64,000 nt of DNA from contig NZ_VLTK01000004.1 of assembly GCF_007558825.1 (NCBI RefSeq), forward strand, positions 139,460-203,459, in the 5' to 3' direction. The position numbers were made by a program, and so were the translations under genes. Below the pieces are notes generated by a model that was given only the letters and a program-made list of their open reading frames with translations, had not been told where the DNA came from and made no database searches. Shown piece by piece: positions 25,991 to 36,113 of the stretch. The stretch comes from Brevibacterium aurantiacum. Its GTDB lineage: Bacteria > Actinomycetota > Actinomycetes > Actinomycetales > Brevibacteriaceae. Within the stretch, counting starts at the first letter, position 1; every line of letters begins with the position of its first letter.

Positions 25991-27550
25991 TCAACCTTCC
26001 TCAGCCATTTCCGAATTACCGGGTGCAATTGGCTTCGTGAATGGGAAGAGAATGGTTTCTCGAATTCCCAGGCCAGTCAAAGCCATGAGCAGACGATCAA
26101 GTCCCATTCCCATACCGCCGGTCGGCGGCATTCCGTGTTCCATCGCGGTGAGGAATTCCTCGTCGAGCCCCATCGCCTCTTCATCACCCTTGGCTGCGTC
26201 GGCCGCCTGAGCCTCGAACCGTTCACGCTGAATGACCGGGTCGACGAGCTCGGAATAGCCTGTGGCCAATTCGAAGCCGCGAACATAGAGGTCCCACTTC
26301 TCCACGACGCCCTTCTTGGTCCGGTGTTCACGGACCAGAGGTGAGGTGTCGACGGGGAAGTCGGTGACGAATGTCGGCACCCACAGCTTGTCCTGGTAGA
26401 AGTGCTCCCACAGCTCCTCGACATATTTGCCGTGTGAGCGGAATACTCCACCCAGTTCGACGTTGTTGTCGGCTGCGATCTTGTCGAGGACGTCGAGTCC
26501 GGTCTCCGGGGTGACTTCGACTCCGGATTCCGCGGACAAGGTCTCGTACATGCTGACGACTGGCCAGTCACCACCGAAGTCGTAGTCCTCACCGTCTCCC
26601 AACTTCACCACGAGAGATCCGGTGGCGTCCTGTGCCGCGTTCTGGACCAGCGTCTTCGTCAGTTCGGCGATCGAGTGGTAGTCGCCGTAGGACTGGTAGG
26701 CCTCGAGCATCGCGAACTCCGGTGAGTGCGTGGAGTCGGCACCCTCATTGCGGAAATTGCGATTGATCTCGAAGACGTTCTCGATGCCGCCGACGATCGC
26801 CCGCTTGAGGAAGAGCTCCGGCGCGATGCGCAGGAACATATCGATGTCATAGGCATTCATATGCGTCTTGAAGGGACGCGCTGCAGCACCACCGTGCATG
26901 AACTGGAGCATCGGAGTCTCGATCTCGATGAACTCCTGTTCAGCGAACGTCCGACGCAGGGATGACATGACCTCTGCTCGGGCGAGCATGTTCTTCCGCG
27001 CGTCTTCGCGGGTGATCAAGTCGAGGTAGCGCTGGCGCACACGAGTATCCTCGGCCAGCTCGGTGTGCAGGCCCGGCAGAGGACGCAGCGCCTTGCTCGC
27101 CATCGACCAGGAATCGGCGAGCACCGAAAGTTCGCCGCGTTTGGACTTGATGACCTTGCCGTGGACGAACAGGAAGTCGCCCAGATCGACGTCGGTCTTG
27201 AAGTCGCCGAGTCGTTCCTCCCCTACCTCACGCAGAGACAGCATGCCCTGAAGGCGCGTCCCATCTCCCGACTGCAGTGTCACGAAGCAGAGTTTGCCCG
27301 TTGTCCGGACGAACACGACACGGCCGACGACGCCGACGATGTCCTCGGTCTCGTCACCGGCTTCCAGCCCGTCATGCGCGGCATGAACCTCGGCGAGGGT
27401 GTGCGTGCGAGGAATTCCGACCGGATAGGCATCGGTGTCGGAGTCTAAGAGCCGCTGGCGCTTTTCCTTTCGGATCCGGATCTGTTCGGGATCGAGATGC
27501 TCGGGTGAAAGATCTGCGTTTTCGGGCGTGTTCGACTCGGTATCTGCCAT
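25991..27550 (-). CDS. lysS: Lysyl-tRNA synthetase (class II)
   Basis: This 519-residue enzyme has the OB-fold anticodon-binding domain (about 65-170) and class II catalytic core with motif 2 FRNEGADSTHSPEFAMLEAY and motif 3 GMGMGLDRLLMAL. The start MADTESN has GGAGGG close upstream; the open frame continues 17 codons further. It leads lysS-(small membrane protein)-lsr2. In related actinobacteria panC, panD and coaX lie just upstream; here DUF2520 follows directly. Confidence 0.96.
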   Translation of the reverse strand: MADTESNTPENADLSPEHLDPEQIRIRKEKRQRLLDSDTDAYPVGIPRTHTLAEVHAAHDGLEAGDETEDIVGVVGRVVFVRTTGKLCFVTLQSGDGTRLQGMLSLREVGEERLGDFKTDVDLGDFLFVHGKVIKSKRGELSVLADSWSMASKALRPLPGLHTELAEDTRVRQRYLDLITREDARKNMLARAEVMSSLRRTFAEQEFIEIETPMLQFMHGGAAARPFKTHMNAYDIDMFLRIAPELFLKRAIVGGIENVFEINRNFRNEGADSTHSPEFAMLEAYQSYGDYHSIAELTKTLVQNAAQDATGSLVVKLGDGEDYDFGGDWPVVSMYETLSAESGVEVTPETGLDVLDKIAADNNVELGGVFRSHGKYVEELWEHFYQDKLWVPTFVTDFPVDTSPLVREHRTKKGVVEKWDLYVRGFELATGYSELVDPVIQRERFEAQAADAAKGDEEAMGLDEEFLTAMEHGMPPTGGMGMGLDRLLMALTGLGIRETILFPFTKPIAPGNSEMAEEG

Positions 27551-27631
27551 ACCCTCCAGGCTACCGTGAGCGCGGCCCCAGGGGGAATTCGGAACGACCA
27601 CCGGCCCCGGCCGCCAGTTCCAGCACGTCGT

Positions 27632-28537
27632 TCAGTCCAGCCGGGACAGGATCTCCTGCGCCTGCGACTCCGTGATCCGCCCCAAGCTCAGCGCCTTGGC
27701 GGTCGTCGATCTGGCCAGCGCTATATAGCTGTTGCGTGCCGCGGGGCTGGAGACGTTGAGACTGAACTCACTGAGCGCTGCCAGGTGCGCGGAGACCGTG
27801 CCCACGTCTCCGCGGCTGACGGGTCCGGTCAGGGCCTTCGGACCGTTCTGCAGGGTGTTCGTCACGCTCGCGTCGACGAGGGCGGTGAGCACACGTGAAG
27901 GGTCACTGACTCCCGCCTCGGCGAGCATCTCCATCGCTTCGCTGATGATCGTTATCGAGTGGTTGGAGGCGTGGGTGATGGCTGCATGGTAGAGCGGACG
28001 GTCGGCCTCGGCCACGTCAATCGGCTCGGCGCCCATTTCGACGACGAGCGCCTGACCCACCGGACGGATCGGTGCAGGTGCGGTGACGGCGATCGTCGAC
28101 TGCCGCAGGCGTGGAAGATCGACTGCGGTGCCGGTGAAAGACAGCGATGGGTGCAATGCGATCGCCAGCGCGCCGAGGCTGGTCCCGGCTTCGAGGACGT
28201 CCGTTCCGTACCGGCCCGAGCAGTGGACAAGGATCTGCCCCGAATGGATTCGTGATACCTTCGCTAGGCCGCTGACGAGGGATTCGATCTCATCGTCGGG
28301 GACGGTCAGGAGAAGAAGCTCCGCACGGTCTGCGACATCGTCCGGTGGCAGTACCGGTACTCCTGGCAGCATCTCCTCGGCCCGTTGCAGGCTGGTCGCC
28401 GAGGTGGCACTGACACCGATGATGGCATGACCGGCTTCGCGCCAGGCTGCTCCGATGGTCGCGCCGACCTTCCCACAGCCGATGATTCCGATTCCCAGAC
28501 GAGGGGCCCCGTCCTGGCCCATTCCTGCGTGGCTCAT
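27632..28537 (-). CDS. DUF2520/Rossmann-fold NADP-binding protein
   Basis: This 301-residue protein has an N-terminal GIIGCGKVGATIGAAW dinucleotide-binding motif, a middle region VHCSGRYGTDVLEAG and an alpha-helical C-terminal DUF2520 domain with AAITHASNHSITIISEAM. It looks like ketopantoate-reductase or pyrroline-carboxylate-reductase relatives. Mycobacterial Rv3603c occupies the same place next to panC, so a role near pantothenate metabolism has been supposed; here no pan genes are present. The ATG overlaps the stop of the PH protein (ATGA). Confidence 0.85.
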   Translation of the reverse strand: MSHAGMGQDGAPRLGIGIIGCGKVGATIGAAWREAGHAIIGVSATSATSLQRAEEMLPGVPVLPPDDVADRAELLLLTVPDDEIESLVSGLAKVSRIHSGQILVHCSGRYGTDVLEAGTSLGALAIALHPSLSFTGTAVDLPRLRQSTIAVTAPAPIRPVGQALVVEMGAEPIDVAEADRPLYHAAITHASNHSITIISEAMEMLAEAGVSDPSRVLTALVDASVTNTLQNGPKALTGPVSRGDVGTVSAHLAALSEFSLNVSSPAARNSYIALARSTTAKALSLGRITESQAQEILSRLD

Positions 28538-30399
28538 GGCCTGCCTTCCTTGGCCCTGCGGGCTTCCTCGTCGTAACGCTGCCGAGCGAGTCGCGTCCGG
28601 TCGGAGTGCTCGCTGAAGAACCGCTTCGCGTCGTCGACACTCTGATGGGTGACGCGGGGATCGATGGGACCAGCAGTGGAGTGCACGGCGACCGTGCCCA
28701 GACCCAGCGCGCGCATCAGCGGACCCTGGTGATAGCTCATCGACTGCACGCGCACATGCGGCACGAAGTCGACTCGACGGTCAAGGACACCCATTCTCAG
28801 CACGAGCAGGGAACCGGTCACGACATAGGCCCGCCGCTTCCACACCAAGGGGTCGACAAGCCGGGAGGAACGGGGCTGACCGTGGAAGAGCGTTTCTGCG
28901 GATTCGGCCTGCGGGTCCTCGGACTTGCGGTCGTACATGGCCGATCGCACCAGGCTCGCAGCGCTGACCCCGTCTGGCATCTGCGGATCCGGGAGCGCGA
29001 GGCCGACCATGAGCAGTGCCTGGTCGATGTCGCCGACGGGCAGCAGAATGTTCGTCTCGCCCGAACCTCCTGCGCTGGCGATGTTGTATTCGACCTTCCA
29101 CCAGCCGGCCCACCGCCACAGCAGCGGCTGATGGAGGCACACGGCCTGCAATCGGTCGAGTGGGATTACCTTGCGGGAGGTGGAGACGAGCCCGTGGTTG
29201 ACTGCAAGTCCGTTCTCTCCCAGCTTGACCACGAAATTCGCGTTGTCAAGGTTCTTCCTGAAGGCTGAGAAAGCAGCGAAGAGGCCGGGGATGACTGCGA
29301 CGAGCACCGGGATGAAGGCCTCGGTCAGCCCCATAGACAGGAGAACGATGGCTGCGGCGATGACAATGAGTACGGCCAAGACAGAGATGATCGTCTCTGT
29401 CTTCAACAGCGAGGAGACCACGACCCGGTGGACGGGCACGCGGACGATCTCGCCTTCGTCACTGACGTCGGCGGAGACATTGTACGGAGCCAGAAGTTCG
29501 TTGATGCTGAACTCCGCCTCTGCCGAGGCCCCTTCGGCCAGCGAGCCGAGGCGTTTGCTCAGGCGTACGCCGATGCTGTCATCGCGACGTTCGGGTACGC
29601 TGCGATCGATGGCGGGCTCGGCGCCGGAATCGCCCGGTGCACCCGTGGCTTCGGCCTCGCCGGGAGCTCCGGGTTCAGTTCCGGCGGGCGCACCGACGGC
29701 GTTCGAAGGTGTGCCAGGCACCGCGGCGGCGGATACTCCCGAGGTCGGGGTTCGCTCACCCTGGTGAGCTCCTTGCTTCTTCTCGCGGACAGCGGCGAGA
29801 AGCTCGTCCCGCAGTCCTTCGGCACGCTTCTTCGACAGGTACTTCAGGGAGATGTTGGAGTCGGTGCCTCCGGCGACGTCGAAGACGAGTTCCGCCATTC
29901 CCAGCAGTCGGGGCAGCAGCTTCTGCTGCAGGTCGATCGACTGCACGCGATCGAGCCTGGCTTTGCGCAGCTTCTTCGACAGCAGTCCGCGCCGATAGTA
30001 GATCGATTCGGAATCGATCCGATAGCCCATCACCCTCCAAGCCAGCCAGCTGAAGAGTGCGGTGATGAGGAGGATGAGAACGAGGCCTCCGACGCCGCTG
30101 AGGATGACGAGGGGGTGGGTGCGCAGCCACCCGGCGAATCCCAAATCGACGTCATCGCCCCTAGCCAGGTTTTCGATGGCGGCCTGAGCAAAGTTCTGCA
30201 GACCGTAGGCGGCCGCGATGAATATACCCACGAGCACGCCGAAGCTTTCGAGAATCGGTGTCAGGGGGTGGACCCTGTGCCACACCTCGGGAGCCGCCAC
30301 GTCCTGGTCTGCGGGCTCAGCTGCCGGCTCGGTCGTGGGTTCGGCTACGGGACCACCCGCTGGTTCGGGAGCTTGGCCCTTCGGTCCGTCCTCGGTCAT
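28534..30399 (-). CDS. Large membrane protein with bacterial PH (bPH2) domains, YdbT-like
   Basis: This 621-residue protein has a Pro/Glu/Ala-rich start, two membrane segments (about 50-70 and 95-120), a first bPH2 domain with YRIDSESIYYRRGLLSKK and RLDRVQSIDL (about 125-185), a low-complexity Ala/Gly/Pro insert (about 205-275), another pair of membrane helices (about 345-385), a second domain with ENGLAVNHGLVS and RLQAVCLHQP, and a third with VDFVPHVRVQSMSYHQG near the C-terminus. Function is unknown; B. subtilis YdbT is the model. It follows the small PH gene by two bases. Confidence 0.85.
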   Translation of the reverse strand: MTEDGPKGQAPEPAGGPVAEPTTEPAAEPADQDVAAPEVWHRVHPLTPILESFGVLVGIFIAAAYGLQNFAQAAIENLARGDDVDLGFAGWLRTHPLVILSGVGGLVLILLITALFSWLAWRVMGYRIDSESIYYRRGLLSKKLRKARLDRVQSIDLQQKLLPRLLGMAELVFDVAGGTDSNISLKYLSKKRAEGLRDELLAAVREKKQGAHQGERTPTSGVSAAAVPGTPSNAVGAPAGTEPGAPGEAEATGAPGDSGAEPAIDRSVPERRDDSIGVRLSKRLGSLAEGASAEAEFSINELLAPYNVSADVSDEGEIVRVPVHRVVVSSLLKTETIISVLAVLIVIAAAIVLLSMGLTEAFIPVLVAVIPGLFAAFSAFRKNLDNANFVVKLGENGLAVNHGLVSTSRKVIPLDRLQAVCLHQPLLWRWAGWWKVEYNIASAGGSGETNILLPVGDIDQALLMVGLALPDPQMPDGVSAASLVRSAMYDRKSEDPQAESAETLFHGQPRSSRLVDPLVWKRRAYVVTGSLLVLRMGVLDRRVDFVPHVRVQSMSYHQGPLMRALGLGTVAVHSTAGPIDPRVTHQSVDDAKRFFSEHSDRTRLARQRYDEEARRAKEGRP

Positions 30400-30401
30400 G
30401 C

Positions 30402-30902
30402 TCACAGCCCTGCCAAGTTGGCCTGGCCCAGACCAGCGAGGCTGTCGCGCAGACGATCGGCCTCGGCACGTGGCAACCCCGGAATGGTGGCATCTGTGGC
30501 CGCCGAGGCAGTATGAAGTTTGACACTGGCCAGGCCGAACATGCGGTCGATGGGGCCGGCATCCACGTCGACGAACTGCAAGCGTCCGTAAGGGACGACC
30601 GTGGCCTTGTGGAACATGATGCCGCGCCGAATGAGGAGGTCGTCGGCCCTCTCTGCATAGCCGATGGCTTTGGCCTGACGGATGATGATGACGATGAGGA
30701 AGACGGTGAACGCCACAAGGCCGGCCCAGATCGCGTGCAGCCAAGGAACGTCGGAGGTGAAGATGATGGCGAAGACGAGAGCCACGATGATCATCGGGAC
30801 GAGCATCGTCAGAGTCGCGATCGTCTCCTTGAGTCCGTACTTGGGACTGACCCGGTTGAAGTCGGCGTCTGTTCCGGACAGATAGTTGAATTCGCGGCTC
30901 AT
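30402..30902 (-). CDS. Small membrane PH-domain protein, YdbS-like
   Basis: This 166-residue protein has two membrane helices (about 29-50 and 55-75) and then one bPH2 domain with ADDLLIRRGIMFHKATVVPYGRLQ and FVDVDAGPIDRMFGLASVKL. It is the YdbS-like partner of the larger PH protein that follows. The start overlaps the DUF3180 stop (ATGA). These two genes with DUF3180 commonly sit between fol and lysS in actinobacteria. Confidence 0.87.
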   Translation of the reverse strand: MSREFNYLSGTDADFNRVSPKYGLKETIATLTMLVPMIIVALVFAIIFTSDVPWLHAIWAGLVAFTVFLIVIIIRQAKAIGYAERADDLLIRRGIMFHKATVVPYGRLQFVDVDAGPIDRMFGLASVKLHTASAATDATIPGLPRAEADRLRDSLAGLGQANLAGL

Positions 30903-31360
30903 GCTGCTTCAGCTCCTGGGGGATCTTGAGGGGGCAGCTCGCAGAAGCCTTCGACGATCAAGCCGACGATCATCAACGCTGCGGCTGCGATCATAGCGAA
31001 AAGCATACCTGCCGCCAGATCATTGCGGATGCCGGGTGCGGACAGGAAGTAGTAGGCGGCGTTGCCCATATACCAACCGGCCAGTCCGGCCCCTGTCAGG
31101 GCACTGGCCTTGGCCATGACGGCTACGCGCGCTGCTTGGAGAGGGTCGATCTCCTTGGTCCGGTCACCGTCATTCCATTTCTTGATCGGCCACCCCAGGA
31201 CCAGCAGGACTGCAGCGAGTATGAGCATACCGATGATGGCGAACCAGGGCAGCCCCGGCAGAGCAAAGCCCTGACTCTCCAGCAGCACGTCGACCGTCGG
31301 CGCCACCACGGCACCGATGACGGCCCAGATGACGAGAGTCCCCGACGATGTTCGCTGCAT
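30899..31360 (-). CDS. DUF3180 membrane protein
   Basis: This 153-residue protein has four predicted membrane helices (about 7-25, 37-57, 80-105, 115-140). The DPLQAARVAVMAKASALTGA segment before the third helix is characteristic of DUF3180. Role unknown; it is nearly always found behind folK in actinobacteria, as here (28-base gap), with mycobacterial Rv3605c as the counterpart. Confidence 0.87.
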   Translation of the reverse strand: MQRTSSGTLVIWAVIGAVVAPTVDVLLESQGFALPGLPWFAIIGMLILAAVLLVLGWPIKKWNDGDRTKEIDPLQAARVAVMAKASALTGAGLAGWYMGNAAYYFLSAPGIRNDLAAGMLFAMIAAAALMIVGLIVEGFCELPPQDPPGAEAA

Positions 31361-31388
31361 AGCTCCAAGTCTCTCAAACCCTGGCCCC

Positions 31389-32318
31389 TTATGGGGCCGG
31401 GATTCGCTTGATTTCCTGGTCGCCCAGCTCGCTCAGGACGGCGGTGATCGATCGCGGACCGGTGGGTGTGCGGATTTCTGCGGCTTCATCGAGCTCGGCC
31501 CATGGTGCGAGGACGAATGCACGTTCGTGCGCCCGTGGGTGGGGCAGGGTCAGTGCGTCGGTGTCGAGGATGAGCTCTGCCTGCGCAGTGCCGAAGCGGA
31601 TCAGGTCGATGTCGAGGGTGCGTGGTCCCCAGCGCAGTTCCCGGGTCCGGCCGCAGGCGACTTCGATTCCCTGCGCCACTGCTAGGAGCTGTGGGGCGGG
31701 CAGGCTGGTGGCCACGATGATGCCCAGATTGAGGAAATCGTTCTGGTCGACTCCGCCCCAGGGCGCGGTGCGATACAGGGAGGATCGCCTGAGCACGGTG
31801 ATCTTGGGATGTCGATCGAGTGCGGCAACGGCTTGCTCGAGTGTGTCCGTCGCATCGCCGAGGTTGGCCCCGAGATTGAGGTAGGCCTCTGTCTCGGCAG
31901 GCTCGGTCCCTGCAGGCTGATCATCGACCGTGTTGGCCGCAGCAGCGTCGGTGGTGTCGCGGGAACGGACGACGGTGACGCTGACGTCGTTGAAGCTGCG
32001 TTGGATCGGTGCTCCGGGCTTATGGACGACGACCTCGACATGTTCGGCCAGGCCCAGGCAATGCTCGGCGATCCGGGCGGCCAGGGTCTCGATGAGGTCG
32101 AAGATGTTGTCTTCGACGATGTGTGCGACGTCTTCGGCCAGTTCGCCGTAGTGGACGGTGTCGGCGATGTCGTCAGTGGCCGCTGCCCGCGATACGGAGG
32201 TGTGCAGGGTGACGTCGATGACGAAATCCTGGCCCTCACGCTTCTCGAAGTCGAAGACTCCGTGGTTGCCGCGCACTCTCAGCCCGCGCAGTTCGATCCG
32301 ATCCGAATCGGCACTCAT
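31389..32318 (-). CDS. folBK: Fused dihydroneopterin aldolase / HPPK
   Basis: This 309-residue fusion joins two folate enzymes. Residues 1-122 are dihydroneopterin aldolase (RIELRGLRVRGNHGVFDFE, HYGELAEDV). After a 20-residue linker, residues 145-300 are 6-hydroxymethyl-7,8-dihydropterin pyrophosphokinase with AYLNLGANLGD, SSLYRTAPWGGVDQNDFLN and the WGPRTLDIDLI metal/ATP signature. In mycobacteria folB and folK are separate genes; the fusion is known in other actinobacteria. Its ATG overlaps the folP stop. Confidence 0.94.
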   Translation of the reverse strand: MSADSDRIELRGLRVRGNHGVFDFEKREGQDFVIDVTLHTSVSRAAATDDIADTVHYGELAEDVAHIVEDNIFDLIETLAARIAEHCLGLAEHVEVVVHKPGAPIQRSFNDVSVTVVRSRDTTDAAAANTVDDQPAGTEPAETEAYLNLGANLGDATDTLEQAVAALDRHPKITVLRRSSLYRTAPWGGVDQNDFLNLGIIVATSLPAPQLLAVAQGIEVACGRTRELRWGPRTLDIDLIRFGTAQAELILDTDALTLPHPRAHERAFVLAPWAELDEAAEIRTPTGPRSITAVLSELGDQEIKRIPAP

Positions 32319-33181
32319 GCCTCTCCCTCCGCTGCACGCTCATCCGGAGTGGCTGCCGGGGCATGTGCGTTCACTGCGTGAATGACCTTGGCCGCGATCG
32401 CCGAGGTGGAAGGTTCGTGGACGCGCACCGCCCACGCTCCTGCCCTGGCCGACAGGGCCGAGATCGCAGCTGTGGCCTGATCCTTCGCCGACTCCTCGGC
32501 GAGTTTCGGGTCCTCCGGTGAGAGCAGGGTGGAGATGAAGCGTTTGCGGCTGGCCGCGACGAGGAGCCGATGATCCAGATCCGCAAACTCGTCGAGGGCA
32601 CCGAGGATCTGCCAGTTGTGTTCGGCGTTCTTCGAGAAGCCCAGGCCCGGATCGAGGATGATGTTCTCATGTTTCACACCCACAGCCGTCGCTTCGTCGA
32701 TTCTCGTCTTCAGCTCCGTGATCACCTCGGTGACGACATCGTCGTAATGGAAGGACGCCGACGCACGGTCGAGGTAGCCTCGCCAGTGCATGAGCACGAC
32801 CGGGGCTGCGGTCTCGGCGGCGACGGTCAGCATCGCCGGATCGGAGAGTCCCGCGGAGACGTCGTTGATGATGTGGGCGCCGACGTCCAGTGATGCCTCT
32901 GCGACCTTGGCTCGCATGGTGTCGACGCTGATGAGGGCACCTGCGGCGGCCAACTCTCTGATCACTGGGACGACGCGGCGCAGCTCCTCCGCTTCATCGA
33001 CTCTAACCGAGCCGGGGCGAGTGGACTCCCCTCCGACATCGATGATGTCTGCGCCCGAGCGCAGCAGTTCGAAACCGTGGGCGATCGCGGCGTCGTGGTC
33101 GAAGTAGCGACCGCCGTCTGAGAAGGAGTCGGGCGTGACGTTGAGGACGCCCATGATCTTCGTTCGTTCCGGTGTGGGCAT
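32315..33181 (-). CDS. folP: Dihydropteroate synthase
   Basis: This 288-residue TIM-barrel enzyme joins the pterin to p-aminobenzoate; it is the sulfonamide target. Signatures are IMGVLNVTPDSFSDGG at the N-terminus, DIIDVGGESTRPGS and ILDPGLGFSKNAEHNW. It starts nine bases behind folE and ends in an ATGA overlap with folBK. Confidence 0.96.
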   Translation of the reverse strand: MPTPERTKIMGVLNVTPDSFSDGGRYFDHDAAIAHGFELLRSGADIIDVGGESTRPGSVRVDEAEELRRVVPVIRELAAAGALISVDTMRAKVAEASLDVGAHIINDVSAGLSDPAMLTVAAETAAPVVLMHWRGYLDRASASFHYDDVVTEVITELKTRIDEATAVGVKHENIILDPGLGFSKNAEHNWQILGALDEFADLDHRLLVAASRKRFISTLLSPEDPKLAEESAKDQATAAISALSARAGAWAVRVHEPSTSAIAAKVIHAVNAHAPAATPDERAAEGEA

Positions 33182-33190
33182 GTGCGACCT

Positions 33191-33814
33191 CTATCTCCGG
33201 ATGATCAGACTCATGGCTTCTGCTCGGGATGCCGTTTCGCGCAGCTGCCCGCGCACCGCCGAGGTGATGGTCGAGGCACCCGGTTTCCGGACTCCCCGCA
33301 TGGTCATGCACAGATGTTCGGCCTCGACGACGACGATCGCGCCCTGAGGCTCGAGGTGTTCGACGAGTGCGTCGGCGATCTGAGTCGTCAGCCGTTCTTG
33401 GACCTGGGGGCGACGAGCATAGATCTCGACGAGGCGGGCCAACTTAGACAGTCCAGTGACTTTGCCGTTCTTACTCGGGATGTAGCCGATGTGGGCGACT
33501 CCGTGGAACGGCACCAGATGATGTTCGCACATCGAATACAGGTCGATGTCTCGGACGAGGACCATTTCCTCGTGGCTGATGTCGAAGGTCACGCCCAGAA
33601 CGTCGGCCGGGTCGCGGTGGATGCCGGCGAAGACCTCTTCGTAGGCACGAGCGACCCTGGCCGGGGTCTCCAGCAGTCCTTCTCGATCAGGATCTTCACC
33701 GACGGCGATGAGGATCTCACGCACGGCGGCGGCGATCCGTGGCTGGTCGACCTTGTTGCCGGTGCCGGCGGGCGCCTTGCCGAGGACCTCCGTCACCTCT
33801 TCGAGCTCTGACAT
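33191..33814 (-). CDS. folE: GTP cyclohydrolase I
   Basis: This 207-residue enzyme makes dihydroneopterin triphosphate from GTP. The zinc site is in [11 protein letters not shown] (Cys and His), with the [20 protein letters not shown] and [16 protein letters not shown] blocks of the family. Its ATG shares a base with the ftsH stop (TGATG), and folP follows. Confidence 0.97.
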   Translation of the reverse strand: MSELEEVTEVLGKAPAGTGNKVDQPRIAAAVREILIAVGEDPDREGLLETPARVARAYEEVFAGIHRDPADVLGVTFDISHEEMVLVRDIDLYSMCEHHLVPFHGVAHIGYIPSKNGKVTGLSKLARLVEIYARRPQVQERLTTQIADALVEHLEPQGAIVVVEAEHLCMTMRGVRKPGASTITSAVRGQLRETASRAEAMSLIIRR

Positions 33815-35946
33815 CAGTAGCCGCTCTCCCCGCTGCCGTCGATATTGCGTGGACCTGTCGGTCCGGATGGACCGGTCGGATCGTTGGGATTGATCGGACC
33901 CGTAGGGTTATGGGGCACGTGAGGTCCGCTTGCACCCGTCGGTCCCGCGCCGGGAACGTCGGTGGTGTCGACCTCCGAGCTGCCGTTGCTCTTGCCGTTG
34001 CGGTCCCCGCTCAATGGTGCAGGCGGATCGATGGGTCCGCGTTCGGAGACCGGGCGCTCGTCGTTGGCCAGCCACACATCGCGTGTGGGGCGTTTGACGA
34101 TGGGGGTGAAGATCTCTGCCAGTGCCGCCTGATCAAGAGTCTCCCGCTCGAGCAGCTGGTAGGCGAGGTCGTCGAGGACGTCGCGGTTGTGCGTCAGCGC
34201 CCAGTAGGCATCAGCATGGGCGGCGTCGATGATGTCGCGAACCTCGCCGTCGATCGAGGACAGGGTCGCATCGCCGTACTCGTCGCCCCCGCCGTAACCG
34301 CGACCGGCGAAGGGCTCGCCCTGATCGTCGCCGATCTTGACCATGCCGAGCTTGTCGCTCATGCCGTACTGCGTGACCATCTTCCGGGCGATGTTCGTCG
34401 CCTTCTCGATGTCGTTGCTGGCACCGGTGGTGGGATCGTGGAAGACGACTTCCTCGGCCACGCGGCCGCCCATGGCGTAAGCCATCTGGTCGAGCAGCTC
34501 GTTGCGGGTCGTGGAGTACTTGTCCTCATTCGGCAGGACCATGGTGTAGCCCAGGGCGCGGCCACGGGGCAGGATAGTGACCTTGGTGACCGGGTCAGTC
34601 TGGTTCATCGCCGCGGCAACGAGTGCGTGTCCGCCCTCGTGATACGCGGTGATCAGGCGTTCCTTGTCGTTCATCAGTCGGGTCCGCTTCTGCGGTCCGG
34701 CGATGACGCGATCGATCGCCTCGTCGAGGATCCTGTTGTCGAGGACCTCCGCGCCCTCACGAGCGGTCAGCAGAGCTGCCTCGTTGAGGACGTTGGCCAG
34801 GTCCGCGCCTGAGAATCCGGGGGTGCGCTTGGCGATCTGGGCCAGATCGACGTCATCTGCTAAGGGCTTGCCCTCTGCGTGGACCTCGAGGATGTGCTGA
34901 CGGCCCTTCATGTCCGGGGCCTCAACCGGGATCTGCCGATCGAAGCGACCGGGGCGCAGAAGCGCCGGGTCGAGAACATCGGGTCGGTTGGTGGCGGCGA
35001 TGAGGATGACGTTGGTCTTCACGTCGAAGCCGTCCATCTCGACGAGCAGCTGGTTGAGCGTCTGTTCGCGCTCATCATGGCCGCCGCCCATGCCGGCTCC
35101 GCGCTGACGGCCGACAGCGTCGATCTCATCGATGAAGATGATGCAGGGAGCGTTCGTCTTAGCCTGATCGAACAGGTCGCGCACACGGGAGGCGCCCACG
35201 CCGACGTACATCTCGACGAAGTCAGAGCCTGAGATCGAGTAGAAGGGCACACCGGCTTCACCGGCCACGGCCTTCGCCAACAGGGTCTTACCGGTACCGG
35301 GCTGACCGTAGAGGAGGACGCCCTTGGGGATCTTGGCTCCCACGGCCTTGAACTTCTCCGGTTCGGCCAGGAACTCCTTGATCTCCTCGAGCTCTTCGAG
35401 TGCCTCGTCGACACCGGCGACGTCCTTGAACGTGACGTCCGGGTTCTCCTTGTTGACCAGCTTCGCCTTGGACTTGCCGAAGTTCATCATCTTCCCGCCC
35501 GACATCTGCGAGATGAGGAACCAGAAGACGACGAAGATGATGACGAACGGGATGAGAGTTCCCAACAGGGACATCAGCCAGCTCTGCTTGGGCACCTCGT
35601 CGGTGTATCCCTTGCTGGGCTCGGACGAGTCCACGGCCTTGACGATCTGTTCCCCACGCTGCTCCACGTAGAAGAACTGAACCTTCTTGCCGAAGTCCTC
35701 GCCCTCGATCTTGAGATCGTCTTTCAAAGTCAGGTCGACGCGCTGATCCTTGTCGACGATCTTGGCCTGTTCGACCTTGTCGTCCTGGAGCAGTTCGAGG
35801 CCTTGCTGGGTGTCAATCTGGCTGAATCCGACTCGGCTGAAGAGCAGAGCACCGATAGACACTACGAGGAGTGCCAGAACGATCCAGACCAATGGGCCCT
35901 TCGTCGCCTTGTTGAGCAGTGGGCGACGCTTATTCGACTCGGCCAT
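33814..35946 (-). CDS. ftsH: ATP-dependent zinc metalloprotease FtsH
   Basis: This 710-residue membrane protease degrades misfolded membrane and regulatory proteins. It has two membrane helices (about 14-34 and 123-147), an AAA+ module with GQPGTGKT (about 214) and the zinc site HEGGH (about 432). The C-terminus carries an unusual tail of about 60 residues rich in Gly, Pro, Thr and Asn with [17 protein letters not shown] and similar collagen-like units. The RBS GAGAGGA precedes ATG 35946. It leads into folE by overlap. Confidence 0.97.
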   Translation of the reverse strand: MAESNKRRPLLNKATKGPLVWIVLALLVVSIGALLFSRVGFSQIDTQQGLELLQDDKVEQAKIVDKDQRVDLTLKDDLKIEGEDFGKKVQFFYVEQRGEQIVKAVDSSEPSKGYTDEVPKQSWLMSLLGTLIPFVIIFVVFWFLISQMSGGKMMNFGKSKAKLVNKENPDVTFKDVAGVDEALEELEEIKEFLAEPEKFKAVGAKIPKGVLLYGQPGTGKTLLAKAVAGEAGVPFYSISGSDFVEMYVGVGASRVRDLFDQAKTNAPCIIFIDEIDAVGRQRGAGMGGGHDEREQTLNQLLVEMDGFDVKTNVILIAATNRPDVLDPALLRPGRFDRQIPVEAPDMKGRQHILEVHAEGKPLADDVDLAQIAKRTPGFSGADLANVLNEAALLTAREGAEVLDNRILDEAIDRVIAGPQKRTRLMNDKERLITAYHEGGHALVAAAMNQTDPVTKVTILPRGRALGYTMVLPNEDKYSTTRNELLDQMAYAMGGRVAEEVVFHDPTTGASNDIEKATNIARKMVTQYGMSDKLGMVKIGDDQGEPFAGRGYGGGDEYGDATLSSIDGEVRDIIDAAHADAYWALTHNRDVLDDLAYQLLERETLDQAALAEIFTPIVKRPTRDVWLANDERPVSERGPIDPPAPLSGDRNGKSNGSSEVDTTDVPGAGPTGASGPHVPHNPTGPINPNDPTGPSGPTGPRNIDGSGESGY

Positions 35947-36113
35947 AAGTCCTCTCAGGAAAAAGATGTGGGCAACCTGTTCAGGCTACCGAGGCTGCCT
36001 GGGAACATCCCCCACAGCCTAATACCTCGCACTGACATAGCTCGAATGCACCTGGTTTTGTTCCCGGGTGCGGTAGGCACTCAGTCAATGCGCGGAACGC
36101 TCATGCGCAACGC

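Noticed and set aside
29428-30516. 362-codon open frame opposite the PH-domain gene
   Set aside because: Antisense to conserved bPH2 domains; no independent support.
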